From NCBI GenBank assembly GCA_937911445.1, contig CALDQY010000082.1, positions 1 to 16,595 on the forward strand: a stretch of DNA of 16,595 bases, read 5' to 3'. The notes beneath the pieces were generated by a model, which was given only the letters and a program-made list of their open reading frames with translations, ran no database searches and was not told the origin of the DNA. A program made the translations under genes and the position numbers. This DNA comes from an uncultured Rhodobiaceae bacterium. GTDB taxonomy: Archaea > Thermoplasmatota > Poseidoniia > Poseidoniales > Poseidoniaceae. This document shows positions 5,753-13,731 of the stretch, one piece after another; the stretch's first letter is position 1, and each line of letters starts with the position of its first letter.

Positions 5753-8077
5753 TCACCTGCGCATGAGTTTCTTCTTGCGTTCTTTCTCAAGAATGGTGCA
5801 ACGACGGATTTGTTCTTTTGCTCGTTTTGCTTCTTCATCCGAAAGACCTCGTGGAATCGATTGCTCGTAACACTTGATAGCATCGGGGAATCGTTCCATC
5901 TCTGCATATGCAGTTCCCATATTGTAGAGGGTTTGTCCTCGCACATTGGATGGATCAATCATCATTGCTTTGTGATACGATTCTACACAAGCCGGGTACT
6001 CTTCCAAAAAGTAGTAAGCGTTACCGCGCCCATTAAGGATTCGTATGACCATTTGGTTATCATGTGCAAATGATGGTAGGGCCCTATCGAAGGATGAGAG
6101 AGCCTCTTTGTATTTTCCATCTTCCATAAGCTGGATGCCTTGGTTGTACCAAGAAATATCTTGATTGGCTACTGAACTTGAGTTGGCTGTTACAATTGGG
6201 TTCACTTGAACCATTGATGTAGCATCAAGAGCCGCTTTCGCGAGGTCTACCTCAACATTGACTTCTTCGGTGACTGTTTTGCTGACAGGTTCAACTGGGG
6301 TGAGAAGAAGATCGTTCGCTGCACTCGTTACTTGTTCTTCAACAATCGTCTGCTGCTCAATTGGAAGTGCTTGTACTGGTTCTGAAACCATCGCCGGTGG
6401 TTCTGGTGCAAAAGGAGGAGGTGTCGCAGTTGGCGGTGGAGGAGGGGTTTCAAATTGCTGTTGAGAAATCTCCTCAGTCTCCGGTTTAGGTGGCGATTCC
6501 AAATCACGAGCTTTTGTATGGCAACGCTGAGCAGTTTCTAGATCTCCAGCGGCTTCGAGAGATTTTGCAAGCCCTCTCCACAGTGATGCATTCTCTTTGT
6601 CATGTTGAATAAGTTCTTTCCAGACTGTCACTGCTTCAATGTTTTCTCCCTTGAGGGTAAGTGCTCGTGCTCGATCAACAGAAGCGCCTGGACTGAGTAG
6701 ATCCAAAGCATACTGCGCAAGTTGAGGCGCTTCAGGCATTGTCGGAGGAATTCCGGTGATGTATTCAAGAACCTCAACTTCGGTCTCTCCGCATTGAAGA
6801 AGGGACTGGATGATTTCGTTCCGAAGGTCTGGGTCGTCTTGATGTTCAAGAATCTGCATCCCCTGTGACAGGACGGTCCCCACATCATTTTCTGTCCTTG
6901 CAAAGTCAACCAACTTTCGACGTGCTTTGATGTGACGTGCGTCAAGTTCCACCGTCTTTTCGAATGCTTCTACAGCACCGGTTTGGTTCTCATTGCGTGC
7001 ATAAAGACTGCCAAGATTGTACCATCCCGAGGCCACGGTTTCATCGAGTTTCGTTGCATGTTCGAGTGCAGCGATGGCATGGGTGTCAAGTTCCATTCGA
7101 GCCATTGCGCCGCCAGCAATACGCCAAGCACCAGCATGTTGCGCACCGATGGTTTTTAGATGTGGCTTTAACAGTGCGAGAGCCTTCTTTGGCTCACCTT
7201 GACGAATGAGTTCTGTTGCTTCATCTGTGAGCTTATCCAAATTGATTTCTTCCACTACTGGACGATCTTGAATTTCTGCTTCGATGGTTTCTTCGATTTG
7301 TTCTTCAACAATTTGTGTTGCAGCTACGATTCCGGCAGCGCTCTTAAGTTCCTCTTTGTCAAGATGACCATCGCCGTCGAGGTCATGATGTGCTGCTTCT
7401 GCAAGTATGGCTTCGGCATCTTCAACGCCGGTCTCCTCCATAACAACGTTGAGCGTTGATTCTTGGTGGGTGGCTTTTGTCACAGTCGTTTTAATTTCAT
7501 CTGGTACTTCCTCAACAGGTGCGCTTTTTGTGCGATTGAGTACATCGGTAAGGCTTGGGTGTCCTGGGAAGAATTCGAGGCCTCGTCTTGCCATTGCTGC
7601 TGCGCCTGCATCGTCACCGATTCTATCCAGCAAAATTGCTAGATTTGCTGTTGCGGGAGCATGGTCTGGATTGAGATCGAGACAAATTTGGAATGCTTGT
7701 CGTGCACCTCGAGCATCCTGTTGTGCTTCGAGAAGAACACCTCGGTTGAACCACGCCATATCGCTTGATGGGTCCAAAGCGATTGCTTTGTTGAAGGCAA
7801 CAAGTGCTTCTTGTGGTGCATTTGACCGTGATTTGTATTCACCTTCCTCGATGAGTGACTGAACTTGCTCCTCTACCGTTAATTCCTCATCGGAGGTGGT
7901 GCTTTTTTCAGACTCGTCTTCTGCTTCTACCAGCATTTCAGATGGTGTTTCAGGTTCAGACTCAGGTTCAGGTTCAACCTCATCAGAATGAATCATTGAA
8001 CCGAGTCCTGCTGAACGCAAAGCGTCCGCCATGTCGTTCATCAATGCATTCGACATCTCATCGTCCTCAGCACGCAT
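5753..8077 (-). CDS. large TPR protein with an embedded EF-hand
   Basis: Likely a cytoplasmic protein-protein interaction scaffold; no enzyme domain or signal peptide is visible. Numbered from the ATG at 8077 it has 774 residues. TPR blocks lie at about 81-173, 281-390, 477-527 and 641-745 (typical pieces are ALVAFNKAIALDPSSDMAWF, SGWYNLGSLYARNEN, GQTLYNMGTAYAEMERFPDA). An acidic Pro/Glu linker (about 35-70) follows the N-terminus, a perfect EF-hand loop sits at 232-243, and a proline-rich linker (QFETPPPPPTATPPP, about 541-555) precedes the C-terminal TPRs. The protein ends in a basic coiled tail (KERKKKLMRR). The start could be 8137 (794 residues) or 8056; the extra 20 residues from 8137 (KKQLCLYHN...) look non-coding. 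It is the first gene of a run with iscA and ygfZ, whose starts overlap or closely follow its stop; a link to Fe-S assembly is only suggested by this order. Confidence 0.88.
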   Translation of the reverse strand: MRAEDDEMSNALMNDMADALRSAGLGSMIHSDEVEPEPESEPETPSEMLVEAEDESEKSTTSDEELTVEEQVQSLIEEGEYKSRSNAPQEALVAFNKAIALDPSSDMAWFNRGVLLEAQQDARGARQAFQICLDLNPDHAPATANLAILLDRIGDDAGAAAMARRGLEFFPGHPSLTDVLNRTKSAPVEEVPDEIKTTVTKATHQESTLNVVMEETGVEDAEAILAEAAHHDLDGDGHLDKEELKSAAGIVAATQIVEEQIEETIEAEIQDRPVVEEINLDKLTDEATELIRQGEPKKALALLKPHLKTIGAQHAGAWRIAGGAMARMELDTHAIAALEHATKLDETVASGWYNLGSLYARNENQTGAVEAFEKTVELDARHIKARRKLVDFARTENDVGTVLSQGMQILEHQDDPDLRNEIIQSLLQCGETEVEVLEYITGIPPTMPEAPQLAQYALDLLSPGASVDRARALTLKGENIEAVTVWKELIQHDKENASLWRGLAKSLEAAGDLETAQRCHTKARDLESPPKPETEEISQQQFETPPPPPTATPPPFAPEPPAMVSEPVQALPIEQQTIVEEQVTSAANDLLLTPVEPVSKTVTEEVNVEVDLAKAALDATSMVQVNPIVTANSSSVANQDISWYNQGIQLMEDGKYKEALSSFDRALPSFAHDNQMVIRILNGRGNAYYFLEEYPACVESYHKAMMIDPSNVRGQTLYNMGTAYAEMERFPDAIKCYEQSIPRGLSDEEAKRAKEQIRRCTILEKERKKKLMRR
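7349..7384 (-). other. EF-hand calcium-binding loop within the TPR protein
   Basis: The twelve encoded residues are DLDGDGHLDKEE. Position by position this is the canonical loop: Asp at 1, 3, 5 and 9, Gly at 6, Leu at 8 and Glu at 12. It is followed by LKSAAGIVAATQ, able to form the exiting helix, and preceded by AEAILAEAAHH as the entering helix. Only one such loop is seen in the protein. Calcium binding is inferred from the motif. Confidence 0.8.
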
Positions 8078-8109
8078 AGGCTTGTCCCGTTCTTTGGCAA
8101 GACTGTTAT

Positions 8110-8118
8110 GGTATAAGC
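8110..8118. promoter_or_regulatory. possible shared TATA-like element for the TPR and FMN-reductase genes
   Basis: The sequence TTATGGTATAAGCAT around 8106-8120 offers GTATAAGC on plus and GCTTATAC on minus. On minus it is about 33-41 bases before the ATG at 8077. On plus it would place a transcript start near 8140, about 40 bases before the ATG at 8181. It is the best A/T core in the divergent spacer 8078-8180, and both calls favour the shorter gene starts. Confidence 0.3.
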
Positions 8119-8180
8119 ATAGTTGCTTCTTGGTCATGGAAAATCAATGGATTCATCTATGGCCTACACTTCGAGATGAC

Positions 8181-8732
8181 ATGGCGGACGCTCCCCTCAA
8201 AATCATGGGCCTATCTGGTTCAATTGGACGACAATCAAAGAATGGTATGTTGGTTGACCTTGCCTTGAATAAAGCTGCAGAGATGGGAGCAGAAACTCAT
8301 TTTTGGGATCTGCAGGAGAAACCATTGCCCTTGGTAGGTGAAGAGGGATGTTGGTCGAATCCAATCGTTAAGGAATTCCAAGAAATGGCCTCTTCCTGTG
8401 ATGCCTTCCTCGTCTCTTCACCAGAATATCACGGGACAATGTCTGGTGTCATGAAGAATACCTTTGACTGGGTTTACGACCAACATGTCGGTGGAAAGGT
8501 GTTCGGCTTGATGTCAACGCTTGGAGGCATGTCCAATTCGAACACACTGAACCACATGCGCATCATGCTACGTTGGCTTCATGCAAATCCTGTCTCTCAA
8601 CAACTTGCTGTTGGACATGTCAAAGAAGCATTCAACGAAGATGGTGGACTGGTAAATACTGACACGGATCAAAGGCTTCAGTCTCTTGTTGAATCGGTCA
8701 TGAAGACTGCAACAATGTACCGCGATTCGTGA
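8181..8732 (+). CDS. NADPH-dependent FMN reductase family flavoprotein
   Basis: Flavodoxin-fold protein of the FMN_red family (azoreductase/ArsH/chromate-reductase relatives), which uses NAD(P)H and FMN to reduce quinones, flavins or other acceptors; the exact substrate is unknown. It is 183 residues. The phosphate-binding loop is GLSGSIGRQSKNG (about 10-22) and the FMN-contact loop is SSPEYHGTMSGVMKNTFDWV (about 75-94), the family's strongest signature. GKVFGLMSTLGGMSNSN (about 101-117) forms the next loop. The ATG at 8181 (MADAPLKIMGLSGS) is chosen; an in-frame ATG at 8136 would add an unrelated peptide and overlap the divergent TPR gene's longest start. The following FGE-like gene begins four bases after its stop, so the two are co-transcribed. 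Confidence 0.88.
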   Translation: MADAPLKIMGLSGSIGRQSKNGMLVDLALNKAAEMGAETHFWDLQEKPLPLVGEEGCWSNPIVKEFQEMASSCDAFLVSSPEYHGTMSGVMKNTFDWVYDQHVGGKVFGLMSTLGGMSNSNTLNHMRIMLRWLHANPVSQQLAVGHVKEAFNEDGGLVNTDTDQRLQSLVESVMKTATMYRDS

Positions 8733-8736
8733 TGAT

Positions 8737-9483
8737 ATGAATATGAATAGGCCTTCCTTTGAGGATTCGTTCGGAGGTACGTACCTTCTCGTCGAACCTG
8801 GATCGTTTAACATCGGTGACGAGATCGGTTCGGGACATCCAAATGAACAACCGATTGTCTCAGTCGAAATTTCAGAACCATTTTTCCTAGGAGTTCGCCC
8901 TGTGACACAAGCTCATTGGACAGCAGTTATGAACAACAATCCTTCAAAATTTCAGGAAGGTTGGAGCGCAGGTCTAAGGCCCGTTGAAATGGTTTCATTT
9001 GACGATGTACACGTCTTCCTCAAAAGGCTCAACAACGAACAAAAAGAGTACATCGGGTTCAAGGGATATTGGAGACTTCCATCTGAATCCGAGTGGGAGT
9101 ATGTGTCGAAAGCAGGTACCAACACTCGCTGGTCTTTTGGCAACAAAGATTCAGAACTTGACGCACATGGTTGGCATGCAGGGAACAGTGGTGCTACAAC
9201 CAGAGAAGTCGGCTCGAAGAAAGCAAATCCATGGGGCTTTTTCGATATGCACGGTCTGGTCCACGAGATGACGAGTGATGTTTGGCAACCATCGCACAAA
9301 GACCGTCATCGACAACAAAATTCCGTAAGTTCAGTTGACGAATATTACGTAGCGAAAGGCGGCTCATGGTTCACTGAATCAGACTCAACTCGATCATCAT
9401 CCCGACGCAGAGTTCATCGAAAAGACCGCAAAGATGGCATCGGTCTACGCCTTGTGTGGGAGCCATCGGAACCTGTTACCTAG
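8737..9483 (+). CDS. formylglycine-generating-enzyme-like (SUMF1/FGE-sulfatase) protein without cysteines
   Basis: The 248-residue protein has the FGE-sulfatase fold markers in order: GGTYLLVEPGSFNIGDE (13-29), PFFLGVRPVTQAHWTAVM (48-65), PVEMVSFDDVHVFLKRLN (82-99), YWRLPSESEWEYVSKAG (111-127), NPWGFFDMHGLVHEMTSDVW (164-183), AKGGSWF (206-212) and DGIGLRLVWE near the end. True FGEs oxidise a sulfatase cysteine with a pair of copper-binding cysteines; this protein has no cysteine at all (the usual CRSAxR-like region reads SSSRRRVHR), so classic formylglycine activity is unlikely. The fold is also used by EgtB/OvoA-type enzymes, non-catalytic binding proteins and diversity-generating-retroelement targets; the role here is unknown. 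It starts four bases after the flavoprotein gene (second ATG at 8743 possible). Its stop overlaps the convergent neighbour by four bases. Confidence 0.85.
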   Translation: MNMNRPSFEDSFGGTYLLVEPGSFNIGDEIGSGHPNEQPIVSVEISEPFFLGVRPVTQAHWTAVMNNNPSKFQEGWSAGLRPVEMVSFDDVHVFLKRLNNEQKEYIGFKGYWRLPSESEWEYVSKAGTNTRWSFGNKDSELDAHGWHAGNSGATTREVGSKKANPWGFFDMHGLVHEMTSDVWQPSHKDRHRQQNSVSSVDEYYVAKGGSWFTESDSTRSSSRRRVHRKDRKDGIGLRLVWEPSEPVT

Positions 9484-9974
9484 TCCCCGTTCCGTATTTC
9501 TGTATCCATTTCAAATTCAGGGTCATCCACAAGCGTTTGACCCACTGGAATTTTTCCGGGTCTCGTATCCCAGTCAATTTCCTCAATACGATTGACAAAT
9601 CGCATAACATTCAATCCAATAAAAACCTGAATGCCTGCATGTGTCCTGTGAACAACGGGCGATACGTCTTCATGGAACGTTGCATTCATCAGTTCACAAA
9701 TTTCCGCAAACGTTCGTCGGCCGTTGCACAATTCCCACAACACGCTGTTTTTGTCCAACAAAGGACGTCGTAGTTCATGTGGTGCTCTCATAAGTTTAGC
9801 AAACACTCGTTCAATTCGACCAAATTTTTTCTCAAATCGAAGGACAACACGTTTGCCTGTACAACCTTCAACATCTGGATGAGGACCAGAATCCCCTGTT
9901 CTGCACCACCAAACAGGAAGCCGAACCGGGTATTTTTCGGCCAATGGGTGCTGGTCAAGATCGCTTAATTCCAT
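9480..9974 (-). CDS. PqqD-like small protein
   Basis: A 164-residue protein whose middle (about 71-127) fits the PqqD winged-helix pattern: PLLDKNSVLWELCNGRRTFA, then EICELMNATFHEDVSPVV and a final IQVFIGLNVMRFV. PqqD-type domains bind precursor peptides for radical-SAM RiPP enzymes, or serve as general recognition domains; no radical-SAM gene or obvious precursor is present here. The N-terminal part has VWWCRTGDSGPHPDVEGCTG (21-40) with two cysteines, and the C-terminal 25 residues are acidic. The ATG at 9974 is chosen because the preceding 57-residue gene stops at 9983, only eight bases earlier; a TTG at 10004 would overlap that gene. Third gene after the large surface protein. The PqqD call is by pattern and moderately sure. 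Confidence 0.6.
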   Translation of the reverse strand: MELSDLDQHPLAEKYPVRLPVWWCRTGDSGPHPDVEGCTGKRVVLRFEKKFGRIERVFAKLMRAPHELRRPLLDKNSVLWELCNGRRTFAEICELMNATFHEDVSPVVHRTHAGIQVFIGLNVMRFVNRIEEIDWDTRPGKIPVGQTLVDDPEFEMDTEIRNGD

Positions 9975-9982
9975 ACAATCCC

Positions 9983-10156
9983 TCAGAAATCTGTCCAGGT
10001 CCAAATGACCAGACTGAGCATAGAAACGACACCAATTAAGGCAGAAATTCGAACCAACTCCTGCTTTTTGCTAAATTTGTCAAGGTACCATGTTAGCATT
10101 CCAAAAAATGCGACTGCGACCCAAAGGAAATACCAGATGGGATTGTCCTGAGCCAT
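9983..10156 (-). CDS. 57-residue two-helix membrane protein
   Basis: A small gene starting ATG at 10154-10156 and ending TGA at 9983-9985. The product begins MAQDNPIWYFLWVAVAFFGM and has a second hydrophobic segment LIGVVSMLSLVIW near its end, with a basic/polar middle DKFSKKQELVR. This suggests two membrane helices joined by a short cytoplasmic loop. It fills the space between the large surface protein (21 bases before its start) and the PqqD-like gene (8 bases after its stop), with no alternative gene on either strand. No family is recognised. The position suggests a partner of the surface protein or of the PqqD-like protein. Confidence 0.7.
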   Translation of the reverse strand: MAQDNPIWYFLWVAVAFFGMLTWYLDKFSKKQELVRISALIGVVSMLSLVIWTWTDF

Positions 10157-10177
10157 GTTGTCCCATCTCTAGCCACA

Positions 10178-13100
10178 TCATGGCTGTTTCCCTAATCGGT
10201 CGAGGTATTGTTGCCCGTAATGCACCCACTGTTCCATCGACCATCCTGCTGGAAGACCCTCTTCAGGTAGTGGTGGCCCCGAGTTTACAGGCGGTCCTTG
10301 AATGACGGTTTCTTCATCAACAGGGGCAGATGGTTGAACCAAGTGTTGTTGCGATATTGGAGGGCCTGCGACGAAGACTTCGTCTTCCTCAACCGATATT
10401 CTTTGTCGACGAATGACAAGGAGTATTGCTCCTAGGACTATGACTCCGAGGAAGGATGCAACGAGAGTGGGCCCATTGAGGTCACTAGAGAAGAATGATT
10501 GTTGTTGGGCGGGCTGTTCAAAACTGTATGTCCGCGTTTCTGTGAAGTCTATTGCCTCATCCAATGTTGATGCAAGGACAAGCACTTCCCCAGAGTATGA
10601 CCCTCCGATTCTCTGTACTTCACATCGGATATCCTTCAGGCTCTCCGTGGTTCTCAAGTAAGGCAATGAAACGTTTGTCTTCTCGTCCCTTGCAACGAGT
10701 GTTCCATCGCACGTAACCTGCCATTTATCTGGGTAGGAAATAACGTAAAAGATATCCTCTGATTGAGTCGAATAACTCGTTATGTTAAGCCAAAATTCAC
10801 TGACTGCCAAATCTGATCGATTGTCCTGTTCTGAAAGCTCCATCGTAATTTTTCTTTGCTGATCAACCGTAATCAATGTTTGATGCTCAATTCTTACAAT
10901 TTCACCCTCCGAATTCATCCCTCCCTCGACGAAAACGGTTACGACAATTCGTGTGTTGAGTGGAACGTTTTCTCCTACAACTACATCAACGAAAATTAAT
11001 TTTGTAGAGCCAGCGCTCATCGGGAACGTCAAAACACTGCCAGATTCGGATGTAGGTCCACCCACGCCTGCGGTTAGGAATGCGACAACATCGTTCGTCG
11101 GCGGGGAAGTCGAAAGTTCGAAACCAACATCCATACTGGATTCCAAAGCGTTTCCGATGTTTGAAACAGTACCATTGAGCGAGACAGTTGAACCAACCAT
11201 CGCATGATAATCCAGTGATGATGCATTGTACTCTGGATACTTGACACTTCCAGTGATCATGTCGATGGAAATATGATTATCTGAGAATTCAATATCTTGC
11301 CCTTCAGGGTGAAGTTCGATTGTGATGGTGTGGAATTCCCCTGCTGCTTCCGTCATTGGAACGTTCAACAAGACCTCGACTTGAATGGAATTCTCTCCTG
11401 AATATACAACACCTAAGTCGATGCTGTGTGTTTCTTGAATCACTCCTTCCACTCGAATAGAGTAGGTCCAGGATTCAGGTGCATCGACAAGATGTATTGT
11501 CGCAGTTGTAGGGCCATTTCCGTTGTTGATCGCCTCAACTTCGATGACTGTCGTAGCGCCTGGTTTGAGCACAGATTCTGCATCAATCAAGAGCAGTTCG
11601 ACGTCATACAACGTTTCAATCACAATGTTGCTGTATTCCGGCCCATCGTATTGCATCCCACTTCTTGTTGAAGTGAGAATTGGTTTGAATGTAGGGGCGA
11701 CGTCGTTTGCCTGGGCGTTGTCAGGCGCAGTCACTGCGATATAGAACGATGCAGTTGACCCAGGATTGATCACAATTGACGGACGTTGTTCAGCTTCAAC
11801 CTTCCATCCAATCGCTTCGATAAAGTCAACAGATAATTCAAAACTATCCTGTCGTGTTGCCTGATTTACAATGGTGTACTGAATTTCAACTCTCTCTCCG
11901 GATGATAACATCGTTGTATCCGTTGCATCGATTGCAAGTTCAATCAAAGCATTGGATATCATCGACGCTTGAATGACAATCGATTCTGTAAGCGAACGTG
12001 ACGTATCATTTTGCGCTGTCATCGTCAACCAAAAGTCACCAGTTTTTTCAGGTGTCTCTCCAGAAGGTATCGTCATGACGAGCTTGACCGATTGTACTTG
12101 ATTTGGGATGAGTCGAATGGATGAGGATTGGTCAAACGCAAGATTGACGCTCCATCCAGCATCCAGCGATTTTGGTGCTGTTTGTAGATCAAAGACATCT
12201 GTTGCTTGTCCTATGTTTTCGACATCAACGAAGAAGGCACACGATGAACCAGGTGCACATTTTGGTTTTGTTTCGGGAATGTGAATGAATGGAATTCGAT
12301 CTGCTGAAACTTGATACTGCATTGATTCTTCCACAGAGAAACTTGGATTTTGCAAACTACTGGCTGTGAATGTGAGTGGTACGAAACCAACTGTTGCATT
12401 TGGACTTGGTTGTAACTTCACATCGATTTGACGCGATTCACCTGGAAGGAGGCGAACACCCGTGTTTGGATTGACACCTGCCCCATTGGGGAACGAAAAT
12501 GCAACGTTCCAATCATTTGGTAAATTCGGAACAGATGGCACCAATGAATCACTGATGTTTCCGGTGTTGGTGAGTTCTAAGCGAATTTTTCCCCAGGCGC
12601 CTGGTATGGAGCCGTCAGTGAAAATACCCGTTACGTCAAGATTGTATTCTTCAGTTCTTGCGGCTTGGTCATAAACAAGAACAAAATCATCAAACCAGTA
12701 CCCTACATCAGTTCCGGTTGAATCACTTGTAAACGTAAATTTGAATCGAGAATTTGAATGGAAGTGTGAATTAACATCGGCTGGAATCAGTGGTGTGGTG
12801 TGACCCATGTGATTGTTTGAAATCGTTTGCCAGTTGGCGAGTGTCGCTCCGACAGTGCCTGCAATGGTTGCCAAATCATCCCATGCACCTAGATTATTCA
12901 GCGCATAGACTTTCATGTTGTCATTGACTTGTGCACTGCCCGTGTAAAAGAACGTCAATCCGTTTGTTCTTGTGGGATTCGCCACGATATCACTCATGTC
13001 CATGATGGGTGTCATGAGATCCGTCTGCAAATTGTTGGCATAATTTCCAGACTGTCCTTGTCCTATGTGGCAAGCTTGACCCATGCTGAGGGCAGTATCA

Positions 13101-13702
13101 GTGTTTGTACCCCAATATGGTCCTGCGTTCCATCCAACCAGAGATGTGCAGGTGAAATACATCGTTGCAACCGTGTAGTGGCGGTTGAATACATCGTTGG
13201 ATGGATTATCATCTACACCTTGGAACGACGGTGTTATCACAAGCGAATGATTGCCGGAATAGTTGACAAAGACGTTGTAAAATGTTGCTGTACCTTGACC
13301 GTTTGATGCAAGACTGTTCATCGTTACTGTCCTATTTGCAAGTTCAAATCGCTCGTACTCGTTGTGTAGAATCAACAGGTTGACTGTAATGATGCCTGAA
13401 GCTGTGTTTCCGTCATTTCGAATCGTTATTTCGATGTCCATTGGTGTTGAATTTACAGAATCAACGACGTAGAGATTTTTTGGTCGGTCAAATCCTAAAA
13501 TCGGGTGGTTCGAAGAGAACATTTTGTATTGAGATTCATCGCTCGGATTCGAATAAGAAATTGATACTTCGGTTGCTGAGAGGTCGACACCACTGCTTTT
13601 CGGGCTACTGGGCTGTTGACGAGTATCCAGCAATTCGCTGTTTGAAATGGGCTGAAGGACCAGCAGAAGAATCAGCAGTCCGACCACACCAAACCTTGGC
13701 AT
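10178..13702 (-). CDS. giant secreted, membrane-anchored surface protein with jelly-roll and CARDB/NEW3-like repeats
   Basis: A 1174-residue protein starting with a signal peptide (MPRFGVVGLLILLLVLQPIS, cleavage near residue 22). An early CARDB-like beta-domain (about 75-180) has DIEITIRNDGNTASGIITVN. Residues about 180-347 look like a MAM/jelly-roll module ending GYWFDDFVLVYD. Several NEW3/CARDB-like Ig folds follow (about 350-465, 470-580, 585-695, 700-815, 820-950), with repeated phrases such as VENIGQATDVFDL, IVNQATRQDSFEL, AINNGNGPTTATI and VSNIGNALESSMD. One membrane helix (GPTLVASFLGVIVLGAILLV, 1077-1096) is followed by RRQR and a cytoplasmic Pro-rich tail ending in a Trp-rich motif (1149-1169). 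About a dozen N-x-S/T sequons suggest glycosylation. Role inferred: adhesion, S-layer or cell-surface binding. Followed by the 57-residue and PqqD-like genes. Confidence 0.88.
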   Translation of the reverse strand: MPRFGVVGLLILLLVLQPISNSELLDTRQQPSSPKSSGVDLSATEVSISYSNPSDESQYKMFSSNHPILGFDRPKNLYVVDSVNSTPMDIEITIRNDGNTASGIITVNLLILHNEYERFELANRTVTMNSLASNGQGTATFYNVFVNYSGNHSLVITPSFQGVDDNPSNDVFNRHYTVATMYFTCTSLVGWNAGPYWGTNTDTALSMGQACHIGQGQSGNYANNLQTDLMTPIMDMSDIVANPTRTNGLTFFYTGSAQVNDNMKVYALNNLGAWDDLATIAGTVGATLANWQTISNNHMGHTTPLIPADVNSHFHSNSRFKFTFTSDSTGTDVGYWFDDFVLVYDQAARTEEYNLDVTGIFTDGSIPGAWGKIRLELTNTGNISDSLVPSVPNLPNDWNVAFSFPNGAGVNPNTGVRLLPGESRQIDVKLQPSPNATVGFVPLTFTASSLQNPSFSVEESMQYQVSADRIPFIHIPETKPKCAPGSSCAFFVDVENIGQATDVFDLQTAPKSLDAGWSVNLAFDQSSSIRLIPNQVQSVKLVMTIPSGETPEKTGDFWLTMTAQNDTSRSLTESIVIQASMISNALIELAIDATDTTMLSSGERVEIQYTIVNQATRQDSFELSVDFIEAIGWKVEAEQRPSIVINPGSTASFYIAVTAPDNAQANDVAPTFKPILTSTRSGMQYDGPEYSNIVIETLYDVELLLIDAESVLKPGATTVIEVEAINNGNGPTTATIHLVDAPESWTYSIRVEGVIQETHSIDLGVVYSGENSIQVEVLLNVPMTEAAGEFHTITIELHPEGQDIEFSDNHISIDMITGSVKYPEYNASSLDYHAMVGSTVSLNGTVSNIGNALESSMDVGFELSTSPPTNDVVAFLTAGVGGPTSESGSVLTFPMSAGSTKLIFVDVVVGENVPLNTRIVVTVFVEGGMNSEGEIVRIEHQTLITVDQQRKITMELSEQDNRSDLAVSEFWLNITSYSTQSEDIFYVISYPDKWQVTCDGTLVARDEKTNVSLPYLRTTESLKDIRCEVQRIGGSYSGEVLVLASTLDEAIDFTETRTYSFEQPAQQQSFFSSDLNGPTLVASFLGVIVLGAILLVIRRQRISVEEDEVFVAGPPISQQHLVQPSAPVDEETVIQGPPVNSGPPLPEEGLPAGWSMEQWVHYGQQYLDRLGKQP

Positions 13703-13720
13703 AGCAGTTTATCTTCTCCT

Positions 13721-13728
13721 ATGTATTT
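13721..13728 (-). promoter_or_regulatory. possible TATA box for the giant surface protein
   Basis: On minus the bases before the ATG at 13702 read TCAAATACATAGGAGAAGAT; the AAATACAT core is 19-26 bases upstream, near the position expected for a leaderless archaeal transcript. The 29-base space between the two minus genes is mostly A/T. Read-through from the upstream gene is equally possible. Confidence 0.25.
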
Positions 13729-13731
13729 GAT

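Noticed and set aside
6258..6464. Gly/Val-rich open frame on plus with poly-Gly
   Set aside because: It is the antisense of the proline-rich linker of the TPR protein.
10005..10156. Region read as a non-coding gap or long leader for the PqqD-like gene
   Set aside because: A complete 57-codon gene with membrane-protein character fills it with good operon spacing.
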